Position numbers and translations under genes: made by a program
Notes under the pieces: model-generated
Database searches by the model: none
Seen by the model: only the letters and a program-made list of their open reading frames with translations
What the model was told of the DNA's origin: nothing
Source: an uncultured bacterium
GTDB lineage: Bacteria > Actinomycetota > Coriobacteriia > Coriobacteriales > Coriobacteriaceae
NCBI GenBank assembly: GCA_905215065.1
Contig: CAJMOF010000006.1
Coordinates: 62,001 to 126,000 of the forward strand
Reading direction: 5' to 3'
DNA length: 64,000 nt
Shown here: positions 45,659 through 53,560 of the stretch, piece after piece
Numbering within the stretch: the first letter of the stretch is position 1
How the letters are laid out: each line of letters starts with the position of its first letter

Positions 45659-46537
45659 ATGCTTTCAGACACCACCGCACCCGCAGAGGGGCTTCAGGAC
45701 AAACTCGCAGCGCTCGAGCAGCTGCTTTTAGCATACGGACGCGTCGCCATCGGCTTTTCCGGTGGCGTCGACAGCAGCTTTTTGGCCGCGGTCTGCGCCC
45801 GCAGCATGCCCGCCAGCACGCTTCTCGTTCACCTCACCACGCCGTTCATCGGCACGCCCGAGCAGGCTTCGTTTGAGCGGGCGGTTGACGGGCAGGCCGA
45901 TGAGGGGCCGCATTTTAAGCTCCCCGTGCTCAACCTCTCGGTCGATCAGCTGCAGCTCCCCCAGGTAGCCTGCAACGACGCCGACCGCTGCTACCACTGC
46001 AAGCGCGCCGGCTTTACCGCCATCGTCAACCACGCCAGGTCGCTGGGTTTTCCCACCGTCATCGACGGCAGCAACGCAAGCGACCGCGGCGACTACCGCC
46101 CCGGCATGCGCGCCGCCCAGGAGCTCGGCGTGCGCTCGCCGCTTATGGAGGTCGGCTTTACCAAGGACGAGGAGCGCGAGCTGCTACGCGCCTGGGGATA
46201 CCCCGTCTGGAACCTGCCGGCAGGAGCCTGCCTGGCCACGCGAGTCCCCACGGGCGAGGAGCTCACGCGCGAGAAGGTCGATGTAATCCGCACCTGTGAG
46301 GACTACCTGCACGACCTTGGCCTGGACCAGGTCCGCGCACGCCTCGTCGGCGGCTGCATGCATATCGAGGCCGCGCCGGCAGACGTCGCCAAGATCGCCG
46401 CCCTCGGCAGCACCGCGGTCAACGACGAGGGCAAGGCCCCGCTTCCCGCCGCCATCGAATCTGCCCTGCGCAACCTAGGCTGCGGCCATATCTCCCCCGA
46501 GGTCACCCCCTACATCCACGGCAACATGAACCTTTAA
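45659..46537 (+). CDS. larE: LarE-type ATP-dependent sulfur transferase
   Basis: PP-loop enzyme that sulfurates the nickel-pincer nucleotide precursor of lactate racemase-type enzymes. 292 residues; adenylation loop SGGVDSS (34-40), DGSNASDRGDYRPG, and GACLATR. Three Cys (111, 114 and 191, in RCYHCK and GACLAT) match the class of LarE that holds a [4Fe-4S] cluster, in place of the single sacrificial Cys of the Lactobacillus enzyme. AAGGA upstream of ATG 45659. larA, larB and larC are not in the window, so the partner enzymes must lie elsewhere or the substrate differs. Confidence 0.9.
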   Translation: MLSDTTAPAEGLQDKLAALEQLLLAYGRVAIGFSGGVDSSFLAAVCARSMPASTLLVHLTTPFIGTPEQASFERAVDGQADEGPHFKLPVLNLSVDQLQLPQVACNDADRCYHCKRAGFTAIVNHARSLGFPTVIDGSNASDRGDYRPGMRAAQELGVRSPLMEVGFTKDEERELLRAWGYPVWNLPAGACLATRVPTGEELTREKVDVIRTCEDYLHDLGLDQVRARLVGGCMHIEAAPADVAKIAALGSTAVNDEGKAPLPAAIESALRNLGCGHISPEVTPYIHGNMNL

Positions 46538-46550
46538 GTTACGCCGTTTA

Positions 46551-46598
46551 ACCTACCAAAAAGGGACAGGTTTATTTTGGCAGGTTTTATCTGGGAAA
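46551..46598. repeat. 48-bp GGGACAGG hairpin repeat, copy 3
   Basis: Same sequence as at 41113-41160 with ACCTACC in the left arm instead of ACCTGCC. It starts 13 nt past the larE stop. Confidence 0.85.
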
Positions 46599-46614
46599 AT
46601 ATCGCGGGGCAACC

Positions 46615-46952
46615 GTCTCTCTAGCATCCATCTATCTTTGAGAGACACTAGAGAGGCGACTCAGCCACATCTACCTCTTCCGATAGCGGCGGTTGCGGCT
46701 CGTCGATGAACACATTACTTCAATGAGTCCTTTATCCGCCATTTTTGGCAGATGGTAACGGACGGACGAAAACTGGCATTCCGTCTCTCTAAACAAGGCG
46801 CTTATCTCTCTAACTTTAGAGAGATGAGCACCTTCTTTAGAGAGAAATTTAGAGAGATGTATCGAATTCACCGCTAGATTACCTAAGGCCATCTCTCTAA
46901 CCGAGCTTCCCATTAGAGAGACATTTAGAGAGACGAGCGTAATCTCTCTAAC
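46615..46952. repeat. Cluster of TTAGAGAGA words in both orientations
   Basis: About eleven copies of TTAGAGAGA or its complement TCTCTCTAA within 340 bp, including the near-palindrome ATCTCTCTAA-C-TTTAGAGAGAT at 46804-46825 and tandem pairs at 46835-46857 and 46912-46934. They lie in and around a small winged-helix ORF. Confidence 0.7.
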
Positions 46953-46955
46953 CAT
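46671..46955 (-). CDS. Possible small winged-helix protein or gene remnant (94 aa)
   Basis: The frame MVREITLVSL... ends in CQFSSVRYHLPKMADKGLIE and SRNRRYRKR. This looks like the winged-helix tail found at the C terminus of Fic or AlbA_2-type proteins. The first half is low-complexity and encoded by the TTAGAGAGA repeats (LSK, VRE units). No convincing ribosome site precedes the ATG. It could be a remnant of a larger gene, a small regulator, or chance coding within repeats. I give it low weight. Confidence 0.3.
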   Translation of the reverse strand: MVREITLVSLNVSLMGSSVREMALGNLAVNSIHLSKFLSKEGAHLSKVREISALFRETECQFSSVRYHLPKMADKGLIEVMCSSTSRNRRYRKR

Positions 46956-47023
46956 GGGCGCCGCTCATTAAAGCGTACACATCCCAACCGCACCCTAAGT
47001 TGCGGTGAAACGGCTCCCGTTTT

Positions 47024-47071
47024 ACCTACCAAAAAGGGACAGGTTTATTTTGGCAGGTTTTATCTGGGGAA
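47024..47071. repeat. 48-bp GGGACAGG hairpin repeat, copy 4
   Basis: Same as copy 3; followed by GGGGAAACGC and then a terminator stem. Confidence 0.85.
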
Positions 47072-47080
47072 ACGCAGACA

Positions 47081-47115
47081 GGGCCGCGACGCCTATAGCG
47101 TCGCGGCCCTTTTCC
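47081..47115. terminator. Terminator at the end of the PTS operon
   Basis: GGGCCGCGACGC and GCGTCGCGGCCC with a 5-nt loop. TTTTCC follows on the plus strand and the minus-strand tail is weak, but its position 40 nt past the EIIA stop suits the minus-strand operon. Confidence 0.7.
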
Positions 47116-47152
47116 TTGGAGAAGGATCGATTAATGGAACGGAGAGCCCGTT

Positions 47153-47605
47153 CTAGCCCTCGAGCCCGGCGTTGATGAGCTCGGCAATCTCGACAGGATC
47201 GGTGCTTTCGCGTACCCTGTCACGGAAGCCAGCATCCATCAGCATCACGGCAGCCTTGGAGAGCAGACGCAGGTGCGTGGTTCCCGCTTCGCCGGCGGGC
47301 ACGTACAGCGCGAGCGCCACATCGACGGGCACGCCATCAAAGCTCGGCCACTCAACAGGCTCGGACAGCTTGAGCACGGCCACGCCCGGCGTATGGATCG
47401 CATCGCTCTTGGCATGCGGAACGGCAAAACCGGCGACGAGGCCAGTCTCGGCCTCGTTTTCGCGAGCAATAAAAGCCGCCTCTACAGCAGACGCGTCATC
47501 GGCAAAACCAAGCTCAACAGCCTGCTCGGACAGATAATGCAGCGCGTCCTCGCGCGAGGCGGCGGCGTAGCCAATCGTCACTTGGTTGGCAGATACAAAC
47601 CCCAT
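47153..47605 (-). CDS. PTS EIIA component, fructose/mannitol type
   Basis: 150-residue phosphocarrier of the fructose-family PTS. The phosphorylated His 64 is in FAVPHAKSD; ARENEAETGLVAGFAVPH is the family core. It passes phosphate from HPr to the EIIB domain encoded at the start of the operon. ATG 47605 has AAGGAAGG upstream. It is the last gene, 12 bp after the transketolase C-terminal subunit. Separation from EIIBC by four metabolic genes is notable but the only EIIA in the window is this one. Confidence 0.9.
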   Translation of the reverse strand: MGFVSANQVTIGYAAASREDALHYLSEQAVELGFADDASAVEAAFIARENEAETGLVAGFAVPHAKSDAIHTPGVAVLKLSEPVEWPSFDGVPVDVALALYVPAGEAGTTHLRLLSKAAVMLMDAGFRDRVRESTDPVEIAELINAGLEG

Positions 47606-47617
47606 GGAAAGCCTTCC

Positions 47618-48556
47618 TTACAACACGGACCTGACCGCAGCTTCGATGCCGTCGGCGTCCAAACCGTACTTATGCAGCAAATCGACCGCAGGGCCGGACT
47701 CGCCGTACACATCGCGCACGCCGACGCGACGCATCGGCACTGGATGCTGCTCCGCGAGCACCGAGGCAACGGCCTCGCCAAGACCACCGATAATCGAATG
47801 CTCCTCGGCGGTGACCACGCGACCGGTCTTCTTGGCGCTGGCAACCACCAAACGCTCATCGAGCGGTTTGATCGTATGCATGTTGATGACCTCAGCATCG
47901 ATGCCGTCGGCAGCGAGCGCCTCGGCAGCAGCGAGTGCCTCAGCGACCATGAGACCGCACGCGACGATCGTGACATCAGAGCCCTCCCGTACAACAACAC
48001 CGCGGCCGATCTTGAACTCGTAGTCCTCGTGATCGTTGATGACCGGTGTTGCCAGGCGGCCGAAGCGCATGTAGACCGGCCCCTCAAACTCATAGGCGGC
48101 GCGCACACAGGCGCGGGCCTCGACATCGTCGGCGGGAACGACCACCGTCATACCCGGAATCGTACGCATGAGTGCGATATCCTCGCAGCACTGGTGCGTG
48201 GCGCCGTCCTCGCCCACCGAAATGCCGGCATGGGTGGCGCCAATCTTGACGTTGAGGTGCGGGTAGCCAATGGAATTGCGGACCTGCTCGTAGGCGCGAC
48301 CGGCGGCAAACATCGCAAAGGTGCTCGCAAAAGCAACGCGGCCCGTGGTCGCGATGCCGGCGGCAAGACCCATCAGGTTGCTCTCGGCGATGCCGGCATC
48401 GTAAAAGCGCTCAGGATGGGCAGTCTTAAACTTACCCGTCTGCGTAGCGGCAGCCAGGTCGGCATCGAGCACTACAAAGTCATCGTGCTCATTGCCCAGC
48501 TCGACGAGTGCCTCGCCGTAGCTTACGCGCGTGGCGACTTTTTTGACCTCTGCCAT
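47618..48556 (-). CDS. Transketolase, C-terminal subunit
   Basis: 312 residues carrying the pyrimidine-binding and C-terminal domains of a split transketolase. ATRVSYGEALVELG, FAMFAAGRAYEQVRNSI, HAGISVGEDGATHQ (thiamine-diphosphate contact) and TAEEHSIIGGLGEAV are visible. Works only with the N-terminal half encoded just upstream; its ATG overlaps that stop by one base (TAATG). Together they move a two-carbon ketol unit between sugar phosphates. Catabolic split transketolases in sugar operons are common in Gram-positives. Confidence 0.93.
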   Translation of the reverse strand: MAEVKKVATRVSYGEALVELGNEHDDFVVLDADLAAATQTGKFKTAHPERFYDAGIAESNLMGLAAGIATTGRVAFASTFAMFAAGRAYEQVRNSIGYPHLNVKIGATHAGISVGEDGATHQCCEDIALMRTIPGMTVVVPADDVEARACVRAAYEFEGPVYMRFGRLATPVINDHEDYEFKIGRGVVVREGSDVTIVACGLMVAEALAAAEALAADGIDAEVINMHTIKPLDERLVVASAKKTGRVVTAEEHSIIGGLGEAVASVLAEQHPVPMRRVGVRDVYGESGPAVDLLHKYGLDADGIEAAVRSVL

Positions 48557-49386
48557 TAGAGTTCCTCTCCTGCTGCCGCGAGCTCGGCCATGGCCTGCTC
48601 AAACTGCTCGTCATTGGGCGCCTTGCCATGCCAGCCAACCTGGTTCTCCATAAAGGAGACGCCTTTGCCCTTCACCGTCTCGGCGATGATAGCGACGGGC
48701 GCGCCGGTCACCTCGCGAGCTTCGGCGAAAGCCGCCTCAATCTGCGCCATGTCGTTGCCATCGGCTAGCTCTATCACATGCCACTTAAAGGCGCGGAACT
48801 TGTCGGCAAGCGGCATGGCCGAGTTGACTTCATCGATCGTGCCGTCAATCTGCAAGCCGTTATGGTCGACGACGGCAACAAGATTGTCGAGCGCATGGTT
48901 GCCGGCAAACATAGCCGCCTCCCACACCTGGCCTTCCTCGCACTCACCGTCGCCCAGCAACGTGTAGACACGGTAGCTGTCGCCCCAGTGCTTAGCGGCA
49001 AGCGCCATTCCAACTGCAGCAGAGATGCCCTGACCGAGCGAGCCGGTGGACATATCGATGCCTGGGGTATCGTTCATGTTGGGATGGCCCTGCAGTCGGC
49101 TGCCAATATGGCGGAGCGTCTCGAGCTCTTCGACGGGAAAATAGCCGCGATTTGCCAACACCGAATACAGGCCCGGCGCCGCGTGACCCTTGGAGAGCAC
49201 AAAGCGGTCGCGATCGGCCTTGTGAGGGTCGGCAGGATCGATATTCATTTCCTCAAAGTACAGATACGTCATGATGTCGGCTGCACCGAGCGATCCACCC
49301 GGATGTCCCGACTTGGCCGCGTGAACCGCAGTCACGACACCCTTCCTGACCTCATTGGCGACCTTCGCCAGCTCCTGGTTGGTCAT
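48556..49386 (-). CDS. Transketolase, N-terminal subunit
   Basis: 276 residues with the diphosphate-binding half of transketolase: AAKSGHPGGSLGAADIM, DRFVLSKGHAAPGLY, GSLGQGISAAVGMALA, and the thiamine motif GDGECEEGQVWEAAMFAGNH with metal ligands. ATG 49386 follows AGAGGAA; the open frame before it is not used. Lies 64 bp after the aldolase gene and is translationally coupled to the C-terminal subunit. Confidence 0.93.
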   Translation of the reverse strand: MTNQELAKVANEVRKGVVTAVHAAKSGHPGGSLGAADIMTYLYFEEMNIDPADPHKADRDRFVLSKGHAAPGLYSVLANRGYFPVEELETLRHIGSRLQGHPNMNDTPGIDMSTGSLGQGISAAVGMALAAKHWGDSYRVYTLLGDGECEEGQVWEAAMFAGNHALDNLVAVVDHNGLQIDGTIDEVNSAMPLADKFRAFKWHVIELADGNDMAQIEAAFAEAREVTGAPVAIIAETVKGKGVSFMENQVGWHGKAPNDEQFEQAMAELAAAGEEL

Positions 49387-49450
49387 ACGAATTCCTCTCT
49401 TGAGAACAACCCCGGCACCGGATGGCGCGATGCCGAGGGCAACCCGGTCG

Positions 49451-50134
49451 TTAAGCCTGAGCGACGACCTTCTGCCAGTCAGCCTCAAAAGAGGCGAGGC
49501 CCTGGTCGGTCAGCGGGTGATGCAGGCACTTCTTGAGAGCGGCCATGGGCACGGTCGCGATGTCGGCACCAAGAAGAGCCGCCTGGGTCACGTGGTTGGG
49601 CGTGCGGACCGAAGCGGTGATGATCTCGACGGTGTCGTCGACGTTCTTGCCGGTCCAGTCATAGTTCTTGATGCATGTCACGACATTGTCGAGCTGCGAG
49701 ATGCCGTCCTCGGCGATGTCGTCAAAGCGGCCGACAAACGGGCTGATGTAGCGGGCACCGGCGTTGGCGGCCATGAGGGCCTGCGTCGGCGAGAAAACAA
49801 GCGTCATGTTGACGCGCACGCCCGCATCGGCCAGGGCGCGGCAGGCGGCGAGGCCGGCCTCGCACACGGGAAGCTTGACCACGATGTTGGGAGCCAGGGC
49901 GGCAAGACGCTTGCCCTCCTCGATCATGCCCTCGGCAGTGGTCGCGGTGGACTCAGCAGACACGGGCAGGCCCTCGCAGAGCTCGGCAATCTTGAGCATA
50001 TGGGGCTCAAAGTCGGCGAGCTTGCCGCCGGTCTTGGCGTACAGGGACGGGTTGGTGGTGACGCCGGCAAGGCAGCCCCAGCTCTTGGCCTCGGCGATCT
50101 CGTCAAGGTTGGCGGTATCGATAAAGAACTTCAT
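49451..50134 (-). CDS. fsa: Fructose-6-phosphate aldolase / short transaldolase
   Basis: 227-residue class I aldolase of the transaldolase-like family (MipB/TalC). MKFFIDTANLDEI, GVTTNPSLYAK, Schiff-base Lys 87 in IVVKLPV, FSPTQALMAANAGARYISPFVGR and DIATVPMAALKK are all present. The short length fits fructose-6-phosphate aldolase (dihydroxyacetone plus glyceraldehyde-3-phosphate) or short transaldolases; sequence alone does not separate them. ATG 50134 follows AAGGAG. Its neighbours, split transketolase and KbaZ-like, suggest a sugar-phosphate cleavage route. Confidence 0.92.
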   Translation of the reverse strand: MKFFIDTANLDEIAEAKSWGCLAGVTTNPSLYAKTGGKLADFEPHMLKIAELCEGLPVSAESTATTAEGMIEEGKRLAALAPNIVVKLPVCEAGLAACRALADAGVRVNMTLVFSPTQALMAANAGARYISPFVGRFDDIAEDGISQLDNVVTCIKNYDWTGKNVDDTVEIITASVRTPNHVTQAALLGADIATVPMAALKKCLHHPLTDQGLASFEADWQKVVAQA

Positions 50135-50171
50135 GGTGCAAACTCCTTCTAAGGAATCCAAAACTCAAAAA

Positions 50172-50240
50172 ATAGGACAAAGGGGATGTCCCTTTGTCCT
50201 ATGTGCCGGGCCTGCAGCTGGGACATGCCCCAGGCCCGGC
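50172..50240. repeat. Two adjacent hairpins between the KbaZ-like and aldolase genes
   Basis: ATAGGACAAAGGG/CCCTTTGTCCTAT (50172-50202), related to the GTGACAAAG hairpins, followed by GCCGGGCCTG/CAGGCCCGGC (50205-50240). No T run, so they may stabilise or process the operon transcript rather than end it. Confidence 0.65.
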
Positions 50241-50259
50241 GTCGTGTAGGAAAAGCTAC

Positions 50260-51528
50260 TTAGAGAGCCTTCTCGATGCGGCTCGTAACGCCCTTGAGGT
50301 TAAGACCGACGACGTACTGCTTGATCGGGCGCTTGATGTGCTCGATCACAAAGCGCTTGCCGTCAATGTCCTGGGCAGCGAGGTTGCGATAGAGCTTCTC
50401 GACCTGCTCCTTGACCTCAGGATCGTTGAACGCGTAGTGGCCGGAGACATCCAGAATCTTCAGGCTGAGCTCGTCGTCGGCCAGAATGTCGTCAACCTGC
50501 AGGTTGACATCGTCGCCGGTCATCCACTTGCGCCAGCGCTCGGTCTTGATGGCCTTGACCAGCAGCGTGTGATACAGATCGGAGGGATCGTCGCACAGGC
50601 CGTTGTCGACCAGAATCTGCTCGGTAGCGCAGAGCTTGAGGTAAGCGCGGGTCTCCTCGGTGCCGTACTGAGGGGCGACATTGGAAGCGGTCACGTGTGC
50701 CGGGATGTGCTCGAGCAGCGTCGCGTCGTCCAGGTAGTCGGCGTTGTGCTCCTTCAGGCCCACGCCGTAGCGCTTGGCCATGTCGGCGAGCTCGCGGGCA
50801 TTCTTAAAGTTGTAATGACCGACCTGCTCGGTCCAACGGGTGAGCGTACCGGTCTGGCCGACGATAAAGGTGGGCATGGGGCAGCCGCGCTTCTCGAGCT
50901 CGGGCTGCAGCTGAGAAATGAACTCCTCGTACTTGTCGGTGGAGGTCAGGCCGCCATTGGTCTCCTCGGTACCGACCTCATAGGCAACCTCGGGCAGGTT
51001 ATGCTCGCGACGGTACTGCTCAAGATAGTCGATAAGATCGATCGTGCGGCGAAGCACCACGTCGAGCGGAATAACCTTGCCGATCTGATAGGGGTCCTTG
51101 GTGGGGTCGACCATCAGCAGGTCAAAGCCTGCCTCCATGTCGGCGACAAAGGACTTGCGGGCGAGCTCCATGGCCTCGTCCTCGGGCAGGTGGGCGTTAC
51201 GCTCCTCGTCGCGCTGCCACGGACCGCCGTGATCGCGGCACAGGTAGTACGGACCGGTATAGCCCACCTCGTCGGCAACCTTCTTAATGTCGGCGGCAAA
51301 GCGCGTCTGGTCCCAACCGTTGACGTAGCCGGCGCCCATCTCGTCCATATCGACCTGGTTGCGGCTAGCGATAAACATGGGCGGGAAATCCTCGTCCTTG
51401 GCAAGCTCGAACACGGCCTGAATCAGGTTGGGGCTCATGGGGCCAATGCCGACCATGGTTGCGTGATCGCCGCTGTCCTGCAGCTTGAGCATGCCCTGAA
51501 CGGCCTGGCGGATGGTGAGGTTGGACAT
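50260..51528 (-). CDS. KbaZ/GatZ-like tagatose-bisphosphate aldolase subunit
   Basis: 422-residue protein of the KbaZ/GatZ family, described as the non-catalytic, stabilising subunit of class II tagatose-1,6-bisphosphate aldolase. Features: GIGPMSPNLIQAVFELA, NQVDMDEMGAGYVNGWD, CRDHGGPWQRDEERNA, LMVDPTKDP, YEVGTEETNGG. Some family members may be active alone. No catalytic KbaY/GatY partner is in the operon. AAGGAG lies 7 nt before ATG 51528. Located directly after EIIBC, so its substrate is probably the imported sugar phosphate or a derivative. Confidence 0.9.
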   Translation of the reverse strand: MSNLTIRQAVQGMLKLQDSGDHATMVGIGPMSPNLIQAVFELAKDEDFPPMFIASRNQVDMDEMGAGYVNGWDQTRFAADIKKVADEVGYTGPYYLCRDHGGPWQRDEERNAHLPEDEAMELARKSFVADMEAGFDLLMVDPTKDPYQIGKVIPLDVVLRRTIDLIDYLEQYRREHNLPEVAYEVGTEETNGGLTSTDKYEEFISQLQPELEKRGCPMPTFIVGQTGTLTRWTEQVGHYNFKNARELADMAKRYGVGLKEHNADYLDDATLLEHIPAHVTASNVAPQYGTEETRAYLKLCATEQILVDNGLCDDPSDLYHTLLVKAIKTERWRKWMTGDDVNLQVDDILADDELSLKILDVSGHYAFNDPEVKEQVEKLYRNLAAQDIDGKRFVIEHIKRPIKQYVVGLNLKGVTSRIEKAL

Positions 51529-51594
51529 TTTGTTCTCCTTCTCCAGAGGATTTTTGACAAAAGTTCCCTGGGACCCAGATGTGGGCCCTATCAG

Positions 51595-51658
51595 TGCGGA
51601 TGGATTTTGTTGTGTAGGGGCGGTTGTGCGGAGTCAAATCCATCCCTCCGCACAACCG
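51595..51658. repeat. Alternative hairpins between EIIBC and the KbaZ-like gene
   Basis: CGGTTGTGCGGAG/CTCCGCACAACCG (51621-51633, 51646-51658) competes with GGATGGATTTTG/CAAATCCATCC, which interleaves with it. Only one stem can form at a time. No terminator tail. Confidence 0.6.
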
Positions 51659-51672
51659 GAGTCCTTAAAGGT

Positions 51673-53145
51673 TTACTTGGCCTGCTTATCGAGCGTGGGC
51701 TTCATGGCAATCAGGATTGCAGCGGCGACCAAGGAGCCAATCACGATGTCCAGGCAGAACAGCGCGACGTTGTTGGTGGCCAGGGCGACAATAAAGCCAC
51801 CATGCGGAACATAGCAGTCGATGCCCTGGAAGGCGGCAAGCGCCGCGCCCACGGCAGAGCCGATGCAAATGCCGGGCAGGGTGTGGCCAAGATCCTTGAC
51901 CGCGAAGGGAATAGCGCCCTCGGTAATACCGATGCAGCCCATGAACAGCGCAGAGATGCCCATCTGACGGTCAGCGTCATCGAACTTGTTCTTGGCGATG
52001 AGCGCAGCGAGGCCGCAAGCAATCGGGGGAATGGCGACGGCGACGCGGAACATACCGTTGGGGCCGTAGATGCCGGAGGCCATGATGGCCATGGTAAAGG
52101 TCGAAGCGGTCTTGTTGATGGGGCCACCCATATCGAAAGCGGTCATAACGCCAATGACCAGGCCCAGGACGACGGCGGAGCCGCCCTGCAGGCTGCCGAG
52201 CACGCTGGTGAGCCAATCCATCACAAAGCCAAGCGGCGTGGCCAGGATGTAGATGTAAGCCATGCCCAGGACGAGCGAGGTCAGAATCGGGATGATCAGA
52301 ATGGGCATGATGGTCTGGATGGTGTTGTTGACCTTCCAGGTCTTCATCCAGCGGACAAAGTAACCGCAGATGACAGCCATGATCATGGCGCCCAAGAAGC
52401 CGGTCGAAACGCTGTTGCCGCTCGGGGTGACGACGGCGTTGTTAACCAAGTAGCCCAGGACGAAGCCGGGGGCAAGTGCGGGCTTACCGGCCATCGAGTA
52501 GGCGATGTATGCCGCAAGCACCGGAATCATCATAGAGATGCCGGCCATGCCGATAGTGTTAAGGCTCACCATCAACGGGTTGGTGACCTCCATGCCGCTA
52601 GCACCGGCAGTACCGGATGCCAACGAGAAGGCGAGGAACACGCCACCGATAACGACGATGGGGATAAAATAGGAAACGCCGGTATTGAATGCATTGAGCA
52701 GCGTCTTGCCAGGGTCGGCAAAGATGGACTGCTTGGACGCCGGTGTCGGGGCCTGCGGGGCAGCGGAGACGGCCTTCTTCTCTGCCTTGGCCTCGGCCTT
52801 GGACGCGTCAACGGCACCGCCCGTCGCCTTGATGATCTCGACAGCCTGGTCGATAATCTTTACCGGATCGGCGATTACATCCGAGGTGCCGACCTTGAGG
52901 AACTTGCCCTCGGCCATCTTCTGCTCAAAACGGTCCTCGTTCTCGACACCCACGTCGACGGACTCGAGCACCAGGTCGGCGGAATCAACGTCTTCCTGCG
53001 TGAGCTCATTCTCGATACCCAGACCACCCTGAGCCTCGACTTTGCACTCGATGCCACGAGCGGCGCATTCATCCTGAATCGCCTTCTGGGCCATATACGT
53101 GTGGGCGATACCCACGGTACAGGCGGCAACGCCTACGATCTTCAT
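51673..53145 (-). CDS. PTS EIIBC component, fructose family
   Basis: 490-residue sugar permease. The EIIB domain (1-105) has phospho-Cys 9 in VAACTVGIAHTYMAQ. An Ala/Glu/Lys-rich linker (about 110-145) leads to the EIIC domain with about nine to ten membrane spans, including GVSYFIPIVVIGGVFLAFS, AFDMGGPINKTA and the conserved ITEGAIPFA segment. It imports and phosphorylates a sugar using the EIIA at the operon's end. ATG 53145 has AGAGGGAAG before it. First gene of a six-gene operon. Fructose is the default family substrate, but the KbaZ-like partner suggests tagatose, or another ketose. Confidence 0.92.
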   Translation of the reverse strand: MKIVGVAACTVGIAHTYMAQKAIQDECAARGIECKVEAQGGLGIENELTQEDVDSADLVLESVDVGVENEDRFEQKMAEGKFLKVGTSDVIADPVKIIDQAVEIIKATGGAVDASKAEAKAEKKAVSAAPQAPTPASKQSIFADPGKTLLNAFNTGVSYFIPIVVIGGVFLAFSLASGTAGASGMEVTNPLMVSLNTIGMAGISMMIPVLAAYIAYSMAGKPALAPGFVLGYLVNNAVVTPSGNSVSTGFLGAMIMAVICGYFVRWMKTWKVNNTIQTIMPILIIPILTSLVLGMAYIYILATPLGFVMDWLTSVLGSLQGGSAVVLGLVIGVMTAFDMGGPINKTASTFTMAIMASGIYGPNGMFRVAVAIPPIACGLAALIAKNKFDDADRQMGISALFMGCIGITEGAIPFAVKDLGHTLPGICIGSAVGAALAAFQGIDCYVPHGGFIVALATNNVALFCLDIVIGSLVAAAILIAMKPTLDKQAK

Positions 53146-53245
53146 TGCTTCCCTCTTTTCATAGAGTTGCGTGCGCAAGACACCGTTTGCGGAGGCCTCC
53201 GGAGCATCCCCTGCCGTTTGGACTTGCTGTCTTTTCGACAAGACC

Positions 53246-53336
53246 AATATAGGTGCTCGTTTTTCTTAATGCCAGTTTATTTCGGTAAACGCGCAGGTCA
53301 GAGCGTTGGTTACGCTATTTAGTTATGCGTTTAACC
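53246..53336. promoter_or_regulatory. PTS operon promoter and possible LacI half-sites
   Basis: Minus-strand CTGGCA (53270-53275), 18 bp, TATATT (53246-53251). GGTAAACGC (53284-53292) and GCGTTTAACC (53327-53336) are inverted near-matches flanking the region between the operon and its divergent LacI gene, and could be operator halves. The rest of the gap to 53560 shows no other gene. Confidence 0.5.
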
Positions 53337-53560
53337 AAAAATGAATCCTGCGATTTTACCCTCGATTTCAAAAGTCAAGAAGTATTTGATTTTCTCGGTA
53401 GACGGCAGATGCGCATGCCGGTCACAAATTTCGACCCCACCCATATACCGCATTTGTTGCATACTCATATGAAAGGAAAAAGTCGCTCACCAAAGCGCAT
53501 CCCTCACCAAGACTCAAAGTCATCATGTTGGAAAATGCTCATCTGTCGGAAGGAGTCGCT

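Noticed and set aside
50194..53322. Plus-strand ORF of 1042 codons
   Set aside because: Antisense to the KbaZ-like and EIIBC genes; a composition artefact of GC-rich coding on the other strand.
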